Shown: piece after piece, positions 28,720 through 42,000 of the stretch
How positions within the stretch are numbered: position 1 is the stretch's first letter
Layout: each line of letters begins with the position of its first letter
Source of the DNA: Chromobotia macracanthus
Lineage: Eukaryota; Chordata; Actinopteri; Cypriniformes; Botiidae
Assembly (NCBI GenBank): GCA_036877525.1
Contig: JAZGTH010000002.1
Location: 3,146,001-3,210,000, forward strand
Direction of reading: 5' to 3'
Length of the DNA stretch: 64,000 bases
Notes under the pieces: model-generated
What the model saw: the letters and a program-made list of their open reading frames with translations, nothing else
The model's database searches: none
Told to the model about the DNA's origin: nothing
Made by a program: the position numbers and the translations under genes

Positions 28720-29980
28720 GTCGAACTCTTGGTTCTTCATCATGAACTCATCCAACTCTTTTCCGCTCGCTCCCCTCACAACCCTGTTGTTTTAGGACTA
28801 CCTTGGCGGAGGCATTCAGCAAGACCAAAGCCTCTGAGCTACCCCTTCACTGAGCCTTTGACTGTTCCATTGACCTCCTGCCTGGTACCTTTCCACCCAA
28901 GGGACGAATCTTTCCCCTCTCTGAGCCTGAGTCCAAAGCTATGCAGGCCTACATCGAGATAGAGCTAACCAGGGGTTTCATACACACCTACCATGTCCGA
29001 ACCATCCTGAAATGTCATATCGAGAACCAAGATAAAGAAATGTGAGTTTCACCAGACCTCAGTTTCCTTCCTGGGCTACATCATCAGTGTGGGGAGAGTA
29101 GCCATGGATGACAACAAGGTCCAGGCAGTCCTGAATTGGCTACACCCTTCCACAGTCAAAGAGCTTCAGCGTTTCCTCGGGTTTGCCAACTTCTATCAAA
29201 GGTTTATCCACAACTTCAGTGTTGTGGCAGCGCCATTGACAAGACAGAGGAAGCCACCCAGGCCTTTGAAGACCTGACATGTCGCTTCACCACCGGTCCT
29301 ATACTGTCATCCAGACCCCAATCTTCCATTCATTGTGGAGGTTGACTCCTCCAACACTGGGGTTTGGGGCTGTGCTCTCCCAGCATCATGAAAATCCTCC
29401 CAAAATGTTCCCCTGTGCCTTTTACTCACGTAAGGTGTCCCCTGCTAAGCAAAATTATGACGTGGGCAATTGTGAGCTTCTCGCCATGAAGGCAGCGTTC
29501 GAGGAGTGAGGGCACTGGTGGGAGGGGGCCAGACACCCATTCCTGGTACTCACTGACCACTGAAATCTAGAGTATTTACGCTCGGCCAAGAGACTCAACC
29601 CAAGACCAGCTCAGTGGGCTCTGGTCTTCACTCATTTCAACTTCACAATCACATACAACCCTGGAACCAAGAATACCAAAGCAGATGCCTTATTCTGCCA
29701 GTATGACATCAACCCCCTGAAAATCTGTCCTAAATCCATCATTCCTACCTCAGTCATTCTGGCTCCCATGCAGTGGGATCTCATGACCGAGTCAGCATTC
29801 TTCAAGCACCTCAATATTAATGTCAGTCATAACCACTGATTACCATCCCCAATCCAATGGACAGTTGAAGTGCCTCAACTATGAACTAGCCACATTCCTC
29901 AGAATGTATTGTCTGCAGAACCAGAATGACTGGAGTCGCTTCCTGCCGTGGGCAGAATATGTCCAGAATTCACTCTAAAA
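28720..29980 (+). pseudogene. Ty3/Gypsy pol remnant: internally deleted RT, RNase H and integrase
   Basis: Blocks on the plus strand: DCSIDLLPGTFPPKGRIFPL and MQAYIEIELTRGFIHT (RT N terminus, 28855-28985); an abrupt jump to HVRTILKCHIENQ; KCEFHQTSVSFLGYI (29037-29082); VQAVLNWLHPSTVKELQRFL and FANFYQRFIHNFSVVAAPLT (29119-29240, RT thumb); AFEDLTCRF, FIVEVDSSNTG and VSPAKQNYDVGNCELLAMK (RNase H); HFNFTITYNPGTKNTKADAL (29635-29694); and TDYHPQSNGQLKCLNYELAT, WSRFLPWAEYVQNSL (integrase, 29836-29977). The catalytic YxDD region of RT and most of the integrase core are deleted, and several frameshifts exist. It ends where inverted satellite DNA starts, at about 29984. Confidence 0.85.
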
Positions 29981-29983
29981 CAC

Positions 29984-30670
29984 TTCGCTTCTCATAGTTT
30001 TTGCTTATTCCTCATCCCTGAAAACATTGGTTTCATCAACTCATGGCTTTTTCGTTTCCTTATCTTCCCTGAACTTGTATGAAGACAGCAATGTGCATCA
30101 TAACGGAATTTCTCGGGTCATTGCTCAATGTTTGCGGTGCGAAACGCATCTCCTAACTAGATTCCTTATATTATTCTGTACTGCTTATGAAGCAAAATCT
30201 GCTGCGTAATGTTTCCTTGATAATGCCATGCTTTAGTTATTGCAGTACTTGCGATCCTTATGTGCGCTCATAGCGTTGTCTGGCCAGATATCTTCCATTT
30301 GTGTGATTTCGCCAATTCAAAACGCCAAAATCACTTGCACAACAGTTTATTGCGATTTTCACTTGGAAAGTTCATCTGCCAAGAAGAATCCCTATTTTTT
30401 TCCGCAAAGGATACAGAACGGCCTAACATTATTTTCCAGGGCTTTCATTAAATTTTTATAGTCTTACCAAACGAATTTCTTGCTAGTGTTCATGTTTCAG
30501 TAATGCCATGATTTAGATCATGAAGTTCCTCATGTGCAGCGTTAAGGTTAATGTATGTGATTCCTTCGTTTCAGAAATCACTTGCCGTAAATACGAGCTT
30601 CTTACCGTGAAGACTGAAACCAGCGTTTGCATTGCTTTCAAGTGATCAAAGTTCACGTGAAAATTACTTC
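29984..30670 (-). repeat. Inverted, internally deleted satellite monomer at the array edge
   Basis: TTGTATGAAGACAGCAATGTGCATCATAACGG (about 30076-30107), GAATTTCTCGGGTCATTGCTCAATGTTTGCGGTGCG and the following DNA to TTCACGTGAAAATTAC (about 30668) are the reverse complement of the monomers to the right. Near 30045 the order jumps from CATTGGTTTCATCAACTCATG to CTTATCTTCCCTGAAC, skipping about 430 monomer bases. It is the only minus-orientation copy in the window. Sequence divergence is higher than in the array interior. Confidence 0.85.
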
Positions 30671-31227
30671 ATCTAGATTCGATGCGGTTTGCCAATGATA
30701 ATTTGGCAGTAAAGAGTGCACGCATACGTGAAAATTACAAAAATAAATTTGCTAGAGATTTAATCGTTAACAAGAAGAGTGAGTATTTACAAAACAGCGT
30801 TTTGAGAGTTAAATCATTTAAGCAATGCAACCACTGAACAATGTTAAAACAGTTAGTAACATAATCTAATCATAAACAACGATGATGTCCTACTAAACAG
30901 TACCATGAATGAATAAAAGAATCCTTGTTAAAGGATGCTCTTTCAACTGAGACTAACGCTTATATTTACTTTACACACCGAAACACAAACTGGCACGAAA
31001 TAATTTGTGTGCAAATGATTCCAGCGATGTACTAGAGTGAAACATATTTATAAAGAAACTAGCAAGAATGCGTTTTGAACATGACATTAAGGAAACTTAA
31101 GAAACGAAAACACTGAGAAATGAAAGTTAGGCGTTTTGGCACCCTGAGCAATGAAAGTTATGAAATTAGCCATTTTTGGCAGAAGGGATTTCAAAGGGAA
31201 TGTAAACATGAAAATTCCAAATAAACT
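30671..31227 (+). repeat. Old satellite-related repeats between the inverted monomer and the array (block 4)
   Basis: AAGCAATGCAACCACTGAACAATG, CACACCGAAACACAAACTGGCACGAAATAATTTGTGTGCAAATGATTCCAGCGATGTACTAGAG, AAACATATTTATAAAGAAACTAGCAAGAATGCGTTTTGAACATGACATTAAGG and AAACACTGAGAAATGAAAG carry the landmarks of the ~245-base family, with base changes toward the modern monomer (for example ACTAGCAAGAA.T.CGTTT). Confidence 0.6.
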
Positions 31228-33000
31228 ATAATCTGCAAGCGATTTTGGCGTTCTGAATTAGTGAATAACATAGAACAAATCTGCATTTGAAAAGGGAATG
31301 CAATCTCTTAAAAACATGAAATAGCGAAATGACGCTGTACGTATCTGATCGTTGTATTCGTGAACACTGCAATTTTGAAAACATTTTCCTGTACACTGAT
31401 GCGTTTGGCAAGAGTAGATAAAGCACAGACAACCGAGACCTAAGACACATGAATTGTTGAAACCAATGTTTTCATGGATGAGGGATAAGGTTAAAACTAT
31501 GAGAAGGCGAATCAACACAAAAAAGTACCTTTTCACGTGAATTTTTATTACTTGACATCTATGCAAAGCTGGTTTCAGTGTTCACGGTAAGAAGCTCGTG
31601 TTTTGGCCAAGTGATTTCTGAAATGGTCTACAGCTAAATTTTGAAACGAAGGAATCACATAAATTGAAGATAACGCTGCACATGAGGAACTGCATGATCT
31701 AAATCATGGCATTAGTAAAACATGAAGACTAGCAAGAAATTCGTTTGGTAAGACTCTAGAGAAATTTAATGAAAGTCCTGGAAAATAATGTTTGGCGTTC
31801 TGTATCCTTTGCAGAAAAAAATAGGGATTCTTCTTGGCAGATGAGCTTTCCAAGTGAATATCGCATTAAACTGTTGTGCAAGTGATTTTGGCGTTTTGAA
31901 TTAGCGAATAACACAAATAGGTTATCTGGCCAGACAACATTTTGAAGATACGTACACTATGCTAATAACTAACCACGGGGCATTATCGAGGAAACTACGC
32001 AGCAGATTTTGCTTCATAAGCAGTTCAGAATAATATAAGGAATCTAGTTAGATGATGCGTGTCGAACGCAAAAAGTACGATATCCCGAGAATTTCCTTAT
32101 GATGCCCATATGCACAGCTGGCTTCATACAAGTTCAGGGAAGATAAGGTTTGCAAATGATTACCGACCATGGTACAGGAGTTCACACAGTAAAATATGAA
32201 AATGCCAGAAAAGATGCTTTGGCGTTGGGTGAAAAGGCAGAAAACTAGTTGACGACTTTGAAGAGGAAAGCGTTTTGGCAAGCAAAGTCACGGAATGCAA
32301 AGCTCTGAAAATAAAATGACGCTGTACGTATCTGATCCTTGTATGCAGAAAATAGCTATTCTTTTGGCAGATACATGTTTTTTCTGAAGATATTTCCTAC
32401 ACTGATGCGTTTGGCAAGAGTAGATAAAGCACAGATAACCGAGACCTAAGACACATGAATTGTTGAAACCAATGTTTTCATGGATGGGGGTGAGCGAAAA
32501 CACAGGAGGAGGCGAATGACAAACAAAAAAGTACCTTTCACGTGAATTTTTATTACTTGACATCTATGCAAAGCTGGTTTCAGTGTTACGGTAGTGGTTT
32601 TTGGCAAGTGATTTCTGAAATGGTCTACAGCGAAATTTTGAAACGAAGGAATCACATAAATTGAAGATACGCTGCACATGAGGAACTGCATGATCTAAAT
32701 CATGGCATTAGTAAAACATGAAGACTAGCAAGAAATTCGTTTGGTAAGACTCTAGAGAAATTTAATGAAAGTCCTGGAAAATAATGTCCGCTCTGTATCC
32801 TTTGCAGAAAAAATAGGGATTCTTCTTGGCAGATGAGCTTTCCAAGTGAATATCGCATTAAACTGTTGTGCAAGTGATTTTGGCGTTTTGAATTAGGAAT
32901 AACACAAATAGGTTATCTGACCAGACAACGTTTTGAACGTGCAGTACTGCAATAACTAACCATGGCATTATCGGGGAGACAACGCAGCAGATTTTGTTCA
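31228..33000 (+). repeat. Diverged proximal edge of the satellite array
   Basis: The first forward monomer (31228-31760) jumps from TTGGCG..TGAATTAG.GAATAACA directly to GGGAATGCAA, losing about 400 bases. The next one (anchor to anchor 31761-32757, 996 bases) contains many private indels and substitutions. From about 33000 the copies become nearly uniform. Confidence 0.8.
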
Positions 33001-36000
33001 TAAACAGTACAGAATAATATAAGGAATCTAGTTAGAAGATGCGTGTCGCACCGCAAACATTGAGCAATAACCCGAGAAATTCCGTTATGATGCACATTGC
33101 TGTCTTCATACAAGTTCAGGGAAGATAAGGTTTGCAAATTATTACACGACAGTAAAGGAGTTCACACAGTAAAATATGAAAATGGCAGAAAAGATGCTTT
33201 GGCGTTGGGTGAAAAGGCAGAAAACTAGTCGTGCGACTTTGAAGAGGAAAGCGTTTTGCAAGCAAAGTCACGGGAATGCAAAGCTCTGAAAATAAAATAG
33301 CGAAATGACGCTGTACGTATCTGATCGTTGTATTCGTGAACAGTGCAATTTTGAAACCATTTTCCTGTACACTGATGCGTTTGGGAAGAGTAGATAATGC
33401 ACAGATAATCGAGACCTAAGACACATGAATTGTTGAAACCAATGTTTTCATGGATGAGGTATAAGCGAAAACTATGAGAAGCGAATCAACACAAAAAAGT
33501 ACTTTTCACGTGAATTTTTATTACTTGACATCTATGCAAAGCTGGTTTCAGTGTTCACGGTAAGAAGCTCGTGATTTCTGAAATGGTCTACAGCGAAATT
33601 TTGAAACGAAGGAATCACATAAATTGAAGATAACGCTGCACATGAGGAACTGCATGATCTAAATCATGGCGTTAGTAAAACATGAAGACTAGCAAGATAT
33701 TCGTTTGGTAAGACTCTAGAGAAATTTAATGAAAGTCCTGGAAACTAATGTTTGGCCGTTCTGTATCCTTTGCAGAAAAAAATAGGGATTCTTCTTGGCA
33801 GATGAGCTTTCCAAGTGAATATCGCATTAAACTGTTGTGCAAGTGATTTTGGCGTTTTGAATTAGCGAATAACACAAATAGGTTATCTGGCCAGACAACG
33901 TTTTGAACGTACGTACTGCAATAACTAAACCATGGCATTATCGAGGAAACTACGCAGCAGATTTTGCTTCATAAACAGTACAGAATAATATAAGGAATCT
34001 AGTTAGAAGATGCGTGTCGCACCGCAAACATTGAGCAATAACCCGAGAAATTCCGTTATGATGCACATTGCTGTCTTCATACAAGTTCAGGGAAGATAAG
34101 GTTTGCAAATGATTACACGACAGTAAAGGAGTTCACACAGTAAAATATGAAAATGGCAGAAAAGATGCTTTGGCGTTGGGTGAAAAGGCAGAAAACTAGT
34201 CGTGCGACTTTGAAGAGGAAAGCGTTTTGCAAGCAAAGTCACGGGAATGCAAAGCTCTGAAAATAAAATAGCGAAATGACGCTGTACGTATCTGATCGTT
34301 GTATTCGTGAACAGTGCAATTTTGAAACCATTTTCCTGTACACTGATGCGTTTGGCAAGAGTAGATAAAGCACAGATAATCGAGACCTAAGACACATGAA
34401 TTGTTGAAACCAATGTTTTCATGGATGAGGTATAAGCGAAAACTATGAGAAGCGAATCAACACAAAAAAGTACTTTTCACGTGAATTTTTATTACTTGAC
34501 ATCTATGCAAAGCTGGTTTCAGTGTTCACGGTAAGAAGCTCGTGTTTTCGGCAAGTGATTTCTGAAATGGTCTACAGCGAAATTTTGAAACGAAGGAATC
34601 ACATAAATTGAAGATAACGCTGCACATGAGGAACTGCATGATCTAAATCATGGCATTAGTAAAACATGAAGACTAGCAAGAAATTCGTTTGGTAAGACTC
34701 TAGAGAAATTTAATGAAAGTCCTGGAAAATAATGTTTGGCCGTTCTGTATCCTTTGCAGAAAAAAATAGGGATTCTTCTTGGCAGATGAGCTTTCCAAGT
34801 GAATATCGCATTAAACTGTTGTGCAAGTGATTTTGGCGTTTTGAATTAGCGAATAACACAAATAGGTTATCTGGCCAGACAACGTTTTGAACGTACGTAC
34901 TGCAATAACTAAACCATGGCATTATCGAGGAAACTACGCAGCAGATTTTGCTTCATAAGCAGTACAGAATAATATAAGGAATCTAGTTAGAAGATGCGTG
35001 TCGCACCGCAAACATTGAGCAATAACCCGAGAAATTCCGTTATGATGCACATTGCTGTCTTCATACAAGTTCAGGGAAGATAAGGTTTGCAAATGATTAC
35101 ACGACAGTACAGGAGTTCACACAGTAAAATATGAAAATGGCAGAAAAGATGCTTTGGCGTCTGGTGAAAAGGCAGAAAACTAGTCGTGCGACTTTGAAGA
35201 GGAAAGCGTTTTGCAAGCAAAGTCACGGGAATGCAAAGCTCTGAAAATAAAATAGCGAAATGACGCTGTACGTATCTGATCGTTGTATTCGTGAACAGTG
35301 CAATTTTGAAGATATTTTCCTGTACACTGATGCGTTTGGCAAGAGTAGATAAAGCACAGACAACCGAGACCTAAGACACATGAATTGTTGAAACCAATGT
35401 TTTCATGGATGAGGTATAAGCGAAAACTATGAGAAGCGAATCAACACAAAAAAGTACTTTTCACGTGAATTTTTATTACTTGACATCTATGCAAAGCTGG
35501 TTTCAGTGTTCACGGTAAGAAGCTCGTGTTTTCGGCAAGTGATTTCTGAAATGGTCTACAGCGAAATTTTGAAACGAAGGAATCACATAAATTGAAGATG
35601 ACGCTGCACATGAGGAACTGCATGATCTAAATCATGGCATGAGTAAAACATGAAGACTAGCAAGAAATTCGTTTGGTAAGACTCTAGAGAAATTTAATGA
35701 AAGTCCTGGAAAATAATGTTTGGCCGTTCTGTATCCTTTGCAGAAAAAAATAGGGATTCTTCTTGGCAGATGAGCTTTCCAAGTGAATATCGCATTAAAC
35801 TGTTGTGCAAGTGATTTTGGCGTTTTGAATTAGCGAATAACACAAATAGGTTATCTGGCCAGACAACATTTTGAACGTACGTACTGTAATAACTAACCAT
35901 GGCATTATCGAGGAAACTACGCAGCAGATTTTGCTTCATAAGCAGTACAGAATAATATAAGGAATCTAGTTAGAAGATGCGTGTCGCACCGCAAACGTTG

Positions 36001-39000
36001 AGCAATAACCCGAGAAATTCCGTTATGATGCACATTGCTGTCTTCATACAAGTTCAGGGAAGATAAGGTTTGCACATGATTACACGACAGTAAAGGAGTT
36101 CACACAGTAAAATATGAAAATGGCAGAAAAGATGCTTTGGCGTCTGGTGAAAAGGCAGAAAACTAGTCGGGCGACTTTGAAGAGGAAAGCGTTTTGCAAG
36201 CAAAGTCACGGGAATGCAAAGCTCTGAAAATAAAATAGCGAAATGACGCTGTACGTATCTGATCGTTGTATTCGTGAACACTGCAATTTTGAAGATATTT
36301 TCCTGTACACTGATGCGTTTGGCAAGAGTAGATAAAGCACAGACAACCGAGACCTAAGACACATGAATTGTTGAAACCAATGTTTTCATGGATGAGGTAT
36401 AAGCGAAAACTATGAGAAGCGAATCAACACAAAAAAGTACTTTTCACGTGAATTTTTATTACTTGACATCTATGCAAAGCTGGTTTCAGTGTTCACGGTA
36501 AGAAGCTCGTGTTTTCGGCAAGTGATTTCTGAAATGGTCTACAGCGAAATTTTGAAACGAAGGAATCACATAAATTGAAGATAACGCTGCACATGAGGAA
36601 CTGCATGATCTAAATCATGGCATTAGTAAAACATGAAGACTAGCAAGAAATTCGTTTGGTAAGACTCTAGAGAAATTTAATGAAAGTCCTGGAAAATAAT
36701 GTTTGGCCGGTCTGTATCCTTTGCAGAAAAAAATAGGGATTCTTCTTGGCAGATGAGCTTTCCAAGTGAATATCGCATTAAACTGTTGTGCAAGTGATTT
36801 TGGCGTTTTGAATTAGCGAATAACACAAATAGGTTATCTGGCCAGACAACGCTTTGAACGCACGTACTGTAATAACTAAACCATGGCATTATCGAGGAAA
36901 CTACGCAGCAGATTTTGCTTCATAAGCAGTACAGAAAAAAATAAGGAATCTAGTTAGAAGATGCGTGTCGCACCGCAAACATTGAGCAATAACCCGAGAA
37001 ATTCCGTTATGATGCACATTGCTGTCTTCATACAAGTTCAGGGAAGATAAGGTTTGCAAATGATTACACGACAGTAAAGGAGTTCACACAGTAAAATATG
37101 AAAATGGCAGAAAAGATGCTTTGGCGTTGGGTGAAAAGGCAGAAAACTAGTCGTGCGACTTTGAAGAGGAAAGCGTTTTGCAAGCAAAGTCACGGGAATG
37201 CAAAGCTCTGAAAATAAAATAGCGAAATGACGCTGTACGTATCTGATCGTTGTATTCGTGAACAGTGCAATTTTGAAGATATTTTCCTGTACACTGATGC
37301 GTTTGGCAAGAGTAGATAAAGCACAGACAACCGAGACCTAAGACACATGAATTGTTGAAACCAATGTTTTCATGGATGAGGTATAAGCGAAAACTATGAG
37401 AAGCGAATCAACACAAAAAAAGTACTTTTCACGTGAATTTTTATTACTTGACATCTATGCAAAGCTGGTTTCAGTGTTCACGGTAAGAAGCTCGTGTTTT
37501 CGGCAAGTGATTTCTGAAATGGTCTACAGCGAAATTTTGAAACGAAGGAATCACATAAATTGAAGATAACGCTGCACATGAGGAACTGCATGATCTAAAT
37601 CATGGCATTAGTAAAACATGAAGACTAGCAAGAAATTCGTTTGGTAAGACTCTAGAGAAATTTAATGAAAGTCCTGGAAAATAATGTTTGGCCGTTCTGT
37701 ATCCTTTGCAGAAAAAATAGGGATTCTTCTTGGCAGATGAGCTTTCCAAGTGAATATCGCATTAAACTGTTGTGCAAGTGATTTTGGCGTTTTGAATTAG
37801 CGAATAACACAAATAGGTTATCTGGCCAGACAACGTTTTAGCACGTACTGAATAACTAAACCATGGCATTATCGAGGAAACTACGCAGCAGATTTTGCTT
37901 CATAAGCAGTACCGAATAATATAAGGAATCTAGTTAGAAGATGCGTGTCGCACCGCAAACATTGAGCAATAACCCGAGAAACTCCGTTATGATGCACATT
38001 GCTGTCTTCATACAAGTTCAGGGAAGATAAGGTTTGCACATGATTACACGACAGTAAAGGAGTTCACACAGTAAAATATGAAAATGGCAGAAAAGATGCT
38101 TTGGCGTCTGGTGAAAAGGCAGAAAACTAGTCGGGCGACTTTGAAGAGGAAAGCGTTTTGCAAGCAAAGTCACGGGAATGCAAAGCTCTGAAAATAAAAT
38201 AGCGAAATGACGCTGTACGTATCTGATCGTTGTATTCGTGAACACTGCAATTTTGAAGATATTTTCCTGTACACTGATGCGTTTGGCAAGAGTAGATAAA
38301 GCACAGACAACCGAGACCTAAGACACATGAATTGTTGAAACCAATGTTTTCATGGATGAGGTATAAGCGAAAACTATGAGAAGCGAATCAACACAAAAAA
38401 GTACTTTTCACGTGAATTTTTATTACTTGACATCTATGCAAAGCTGGTTTCAGTGTTCACGGTAAGAAGCTCGTGTTTTCGGCAAGTGATTTCTGAAATG
38501 GTCTACAGCGAAATTTTGAAACGAAGGAATCACATAAATTGAAGATAACGCTGCACATGAGGAACTGCATGATCTAAATCATGGCATTAGTAAAACATGA
38601 AGACTAGCAAGAAATTCGTTTGGTAAGACTCTAGAGAAATTTAATGAAAGTCCTGGAAAATAATGTTTGGCCGTTCTGTATCCTTTGCAGAAAAAAATAG
38701 GGATTCTTCTTGGCAGATGAGCTTTCCAAGTGAATATCGCATTAAACTGTTGTGCAAGTGATTTTGGCGTTTTGAATTAGCGAATAACACAAATAGGTTA
38801 TCTGGACAGACAACGTTTTGAACGTACGTACTGTAATAACTAACCATGGCATTATCGAGGAAACAACGCAGCAGATTTTGCTTCATAAGCAGTACAGAAT
38901 AATATAAGGAATCTAGTTAGACGATGCGTGTCGCACCGCAAACATTGAGCAATAACCCGAGAAATTCCGTTATGATGCACATTGCTGTCTTCATACAAGT

Positions 39001-42000
39001 TCAGGGAAGATAAGGTTTGCACATGATTACACGACAGTAAAGGAGTTCACACAGTAAAATATGAAAATGGCAGAAAAGATGCTTTGGCGTCTGGTGAAAA
39101 GGCAGAAAACTAGTCGTGCGACTTTGAAGAGGAAAGCGTTTTGCAAGCAAAGTCACGGGAATGCAAAGCTCTGAAAATAAAATAGCGAAATGACGCTGTA
39201 CGTATCTGATCGTTGTATTCGTGAACACTGCAATTTTGAAGATATTTTCCTGTACACTGATGCGTTTGGCAAGAGTAGATAAAGCACAGACAACCGAGAC
39301 CTAAGACACATGAATTGTTGAAACCAATGTTTTCATGGATGAGGTATAAGCGAAAACTATGAGAAGCGAATCAACACAAAAAAGTACTTTTCACGTGAAT
39401 TTTTATTACTTGACATCTATGCAAAGCTGGTTTCAGTGTTCACGGTAAGAAGCTCGTGTTTTCGGCAAGTGATTTCTGAAATGGTCTACAGCGAAATTTT
39501 GAAACGAAGGAATCACATAAATTGAAGATAACGCTGCACATGAGGAACTGCATGATCTAAATCATGGCATTAGTAAAACATGAAGACTAGCAAGAAATTC
39601 GTTTGGTAAGACTCTAGAGAAATTTAATGAAAGTCCTGGAAAATAATGTTTGGCCGTTCTGTATCCTTTGCAGAAAAAAATAGGGATTCTTCTTGGCAGA
39701 TGAGCTTTCCAAGTGAATATCGCATTAAACTGTTGTGCAAGTGATTTTGGCGTTTTGAATTAGCGAATAACACAAATAGGTTATCTGGACAGACAACTTT
39801 TGAACGCACGTACTGCAATAACTAACCATGGCATTATCGAGGAAACAACGCAGCAGATTTTGCTTCATAAGCAGTACAGAATAATATAAGGAATCTAGTT
39901 AGACGATGCGTGTCGCACCGCAAACATTGAGCAATAACCCGAGAAATTCCGTTATGATGCACATTGCTGTCTTCATACAAGTTCAGGGAAGATAAGGTTT
40001 GCACATGATTACACGACAGTAAAGGAGTTCACACAGTAAAATATGAAAATGGCAGAAAAGATGCTTTGGCGTCTGGTGAAAAGGCAGAAAACTAGTCGGG
40101 CGACTTTGAAGAGGAAAGCGTTTTGCAAGCAAAGTCACGGGAATGCAAAGCTCTGAAAATAAAATAGCGAAATGACGCTGTACGTATCTGATCGTTGTAT
40201 TCGTGAACACTGCAATTTTGAAGATATTTTCCTGTACACTGATGCGTTTGGCAAGAGTAGATAAAGCACAGACAACCGAGACCTAAGACACATGAATTGT
40301 TGAAACCAATGTTTTCATGGATGAGGTATAAGCGAAAACTATGAGAAGCGAATCAACACAAAAAAGTACTTTTCACGTGAATTTTTATTACTTGACATCT
40401 ATGCAAAGCTGGTTTCAGTGTTCACGGTAAGAAGCTCGTGTTTTCGGCAAGTGATTTCTGAAATGGTCTACAGCGAAATTTTGAAACGAAGGAATCACAT
40501 AAATTGAAGATAACGCTGCACATGAGGAACTGCATGATCTAAATCATGGCATTAGTAAAACATGAAGACTAGCAAGAAATTCGTTTGGTAAGACTCTAGA
40601 GAAATTTAATGAAAGTCCTGGAAAATAATGTTTGGCCGTTCTGTATCCTTTGCAGAAAAAAATAGGGATTCTTCTTGGCAGATGAGCTTTCCAAGTGAAT
40701 ATCGCATTAAACTGTTGTGCAAGTGATTTTGGCGTTTTGAATTAGCGAATAACACAAATAGGTTATCTGGACAGACAAAGCACGTACTGTAATAACTAAC
40801 CATGGCATTATCGAGGAAACAACGCAGCAGATTTTGCTTCATAAGCAGTACAGAATAATATAAGGAATCTAGTTAGACGATGCGTGTCGCACCGCAAACA
40901 TTGAGCAATAACCCGAGAAATTCCGTTATGATGCACATTGCTGTCTTCATACAAGTTCAGGGAAGATAAGGTTTGCACATGATTACACGACAGTAAAGGA
41001 GTTCACACAGTAAAATATGAAAATGGCAGAAAAGATGCTTTGGCGTCTGGTGAAAAGGCAGAAAACTAGTCGGGCGACTTTGAAGAGGAAAGCGTTTTGC
41101 AAGCAAAGTCACGGGAATGCAAAGCTCTGAAAATAAAATAGCGAAATGACGCTGTACGTATCTGATCGTTGTATTCGTGAACACTGCAATTTTGAAGATA
41201 TTTTCCTGTACACTGATGCGTTTGGCAAGAGTAGATAAAGCACAGACAACCGAGACCTAAGACACATGAATTGTTGAAACCAATGTTTTCATGGATGAGG
41301 TATAAGCGAAAACTATGAGAAGCGAATCAACACAAAAAAGTACTTTTCACGTGAATTTTTATTACTTGACATCTATGCAAAGCTGGTTTCAGTGTTCACG
41401 GTAAGAAGCTCGTGTTTTCGGCAAGTGATTTCTGAAATGGTCTACAGCGAAATTTTGAAACGAAGGAATCACATAAATTGAAGATAACGCTGCACATGAG
41501 GAACTGCATGATCTAAATCATGGCATTAGTAAAACATGAAGACTAGCAAGAAATTCGTTTGGTAAGACTCTAGAGAAATTTAATGAAAGTCCTGGAAAAT
41601 AATGTTTGGCCGTTCTGTATCCTTTGCAGAAAAAATAGGGATTCTTCTTGGCAGATGAGCTTTCCAAGTGAATATCGCATTAAACTGTTGTGCAAGTGAT
41701 TTTGGCGTTTTGAATTAGCGAATAACACAAATAGGTTATCTGGCCAGACAAAGCACGTACTGCAATAACTAAACCATGGCATTATCGAGGAAACTACGCA
41801 GCAGATTTTGCTTCATAAGCAGTACAGAATAATATAAGGAATCTAGTTAGAAGATGCGTGTCGCACCGCAAACATTGAGCAATAACCCGAGAAACTCCGT
41901 TATGATGCACATTGCTGTCTTCATACAAGTTCAGGGAAGATAAGGTTTGCACATGATTACACGACAGTAAAGGAGTTCACACAGTAAAATATGAAAATGG

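Noticed and set aside
28729..28962. 77-codon plus-strand ORF at the start of the second Gypsy pol
   Set aside because: It is a shifted frame; the adjacent frame gives the Gypsy motif with DLLPG and the GFI segment.
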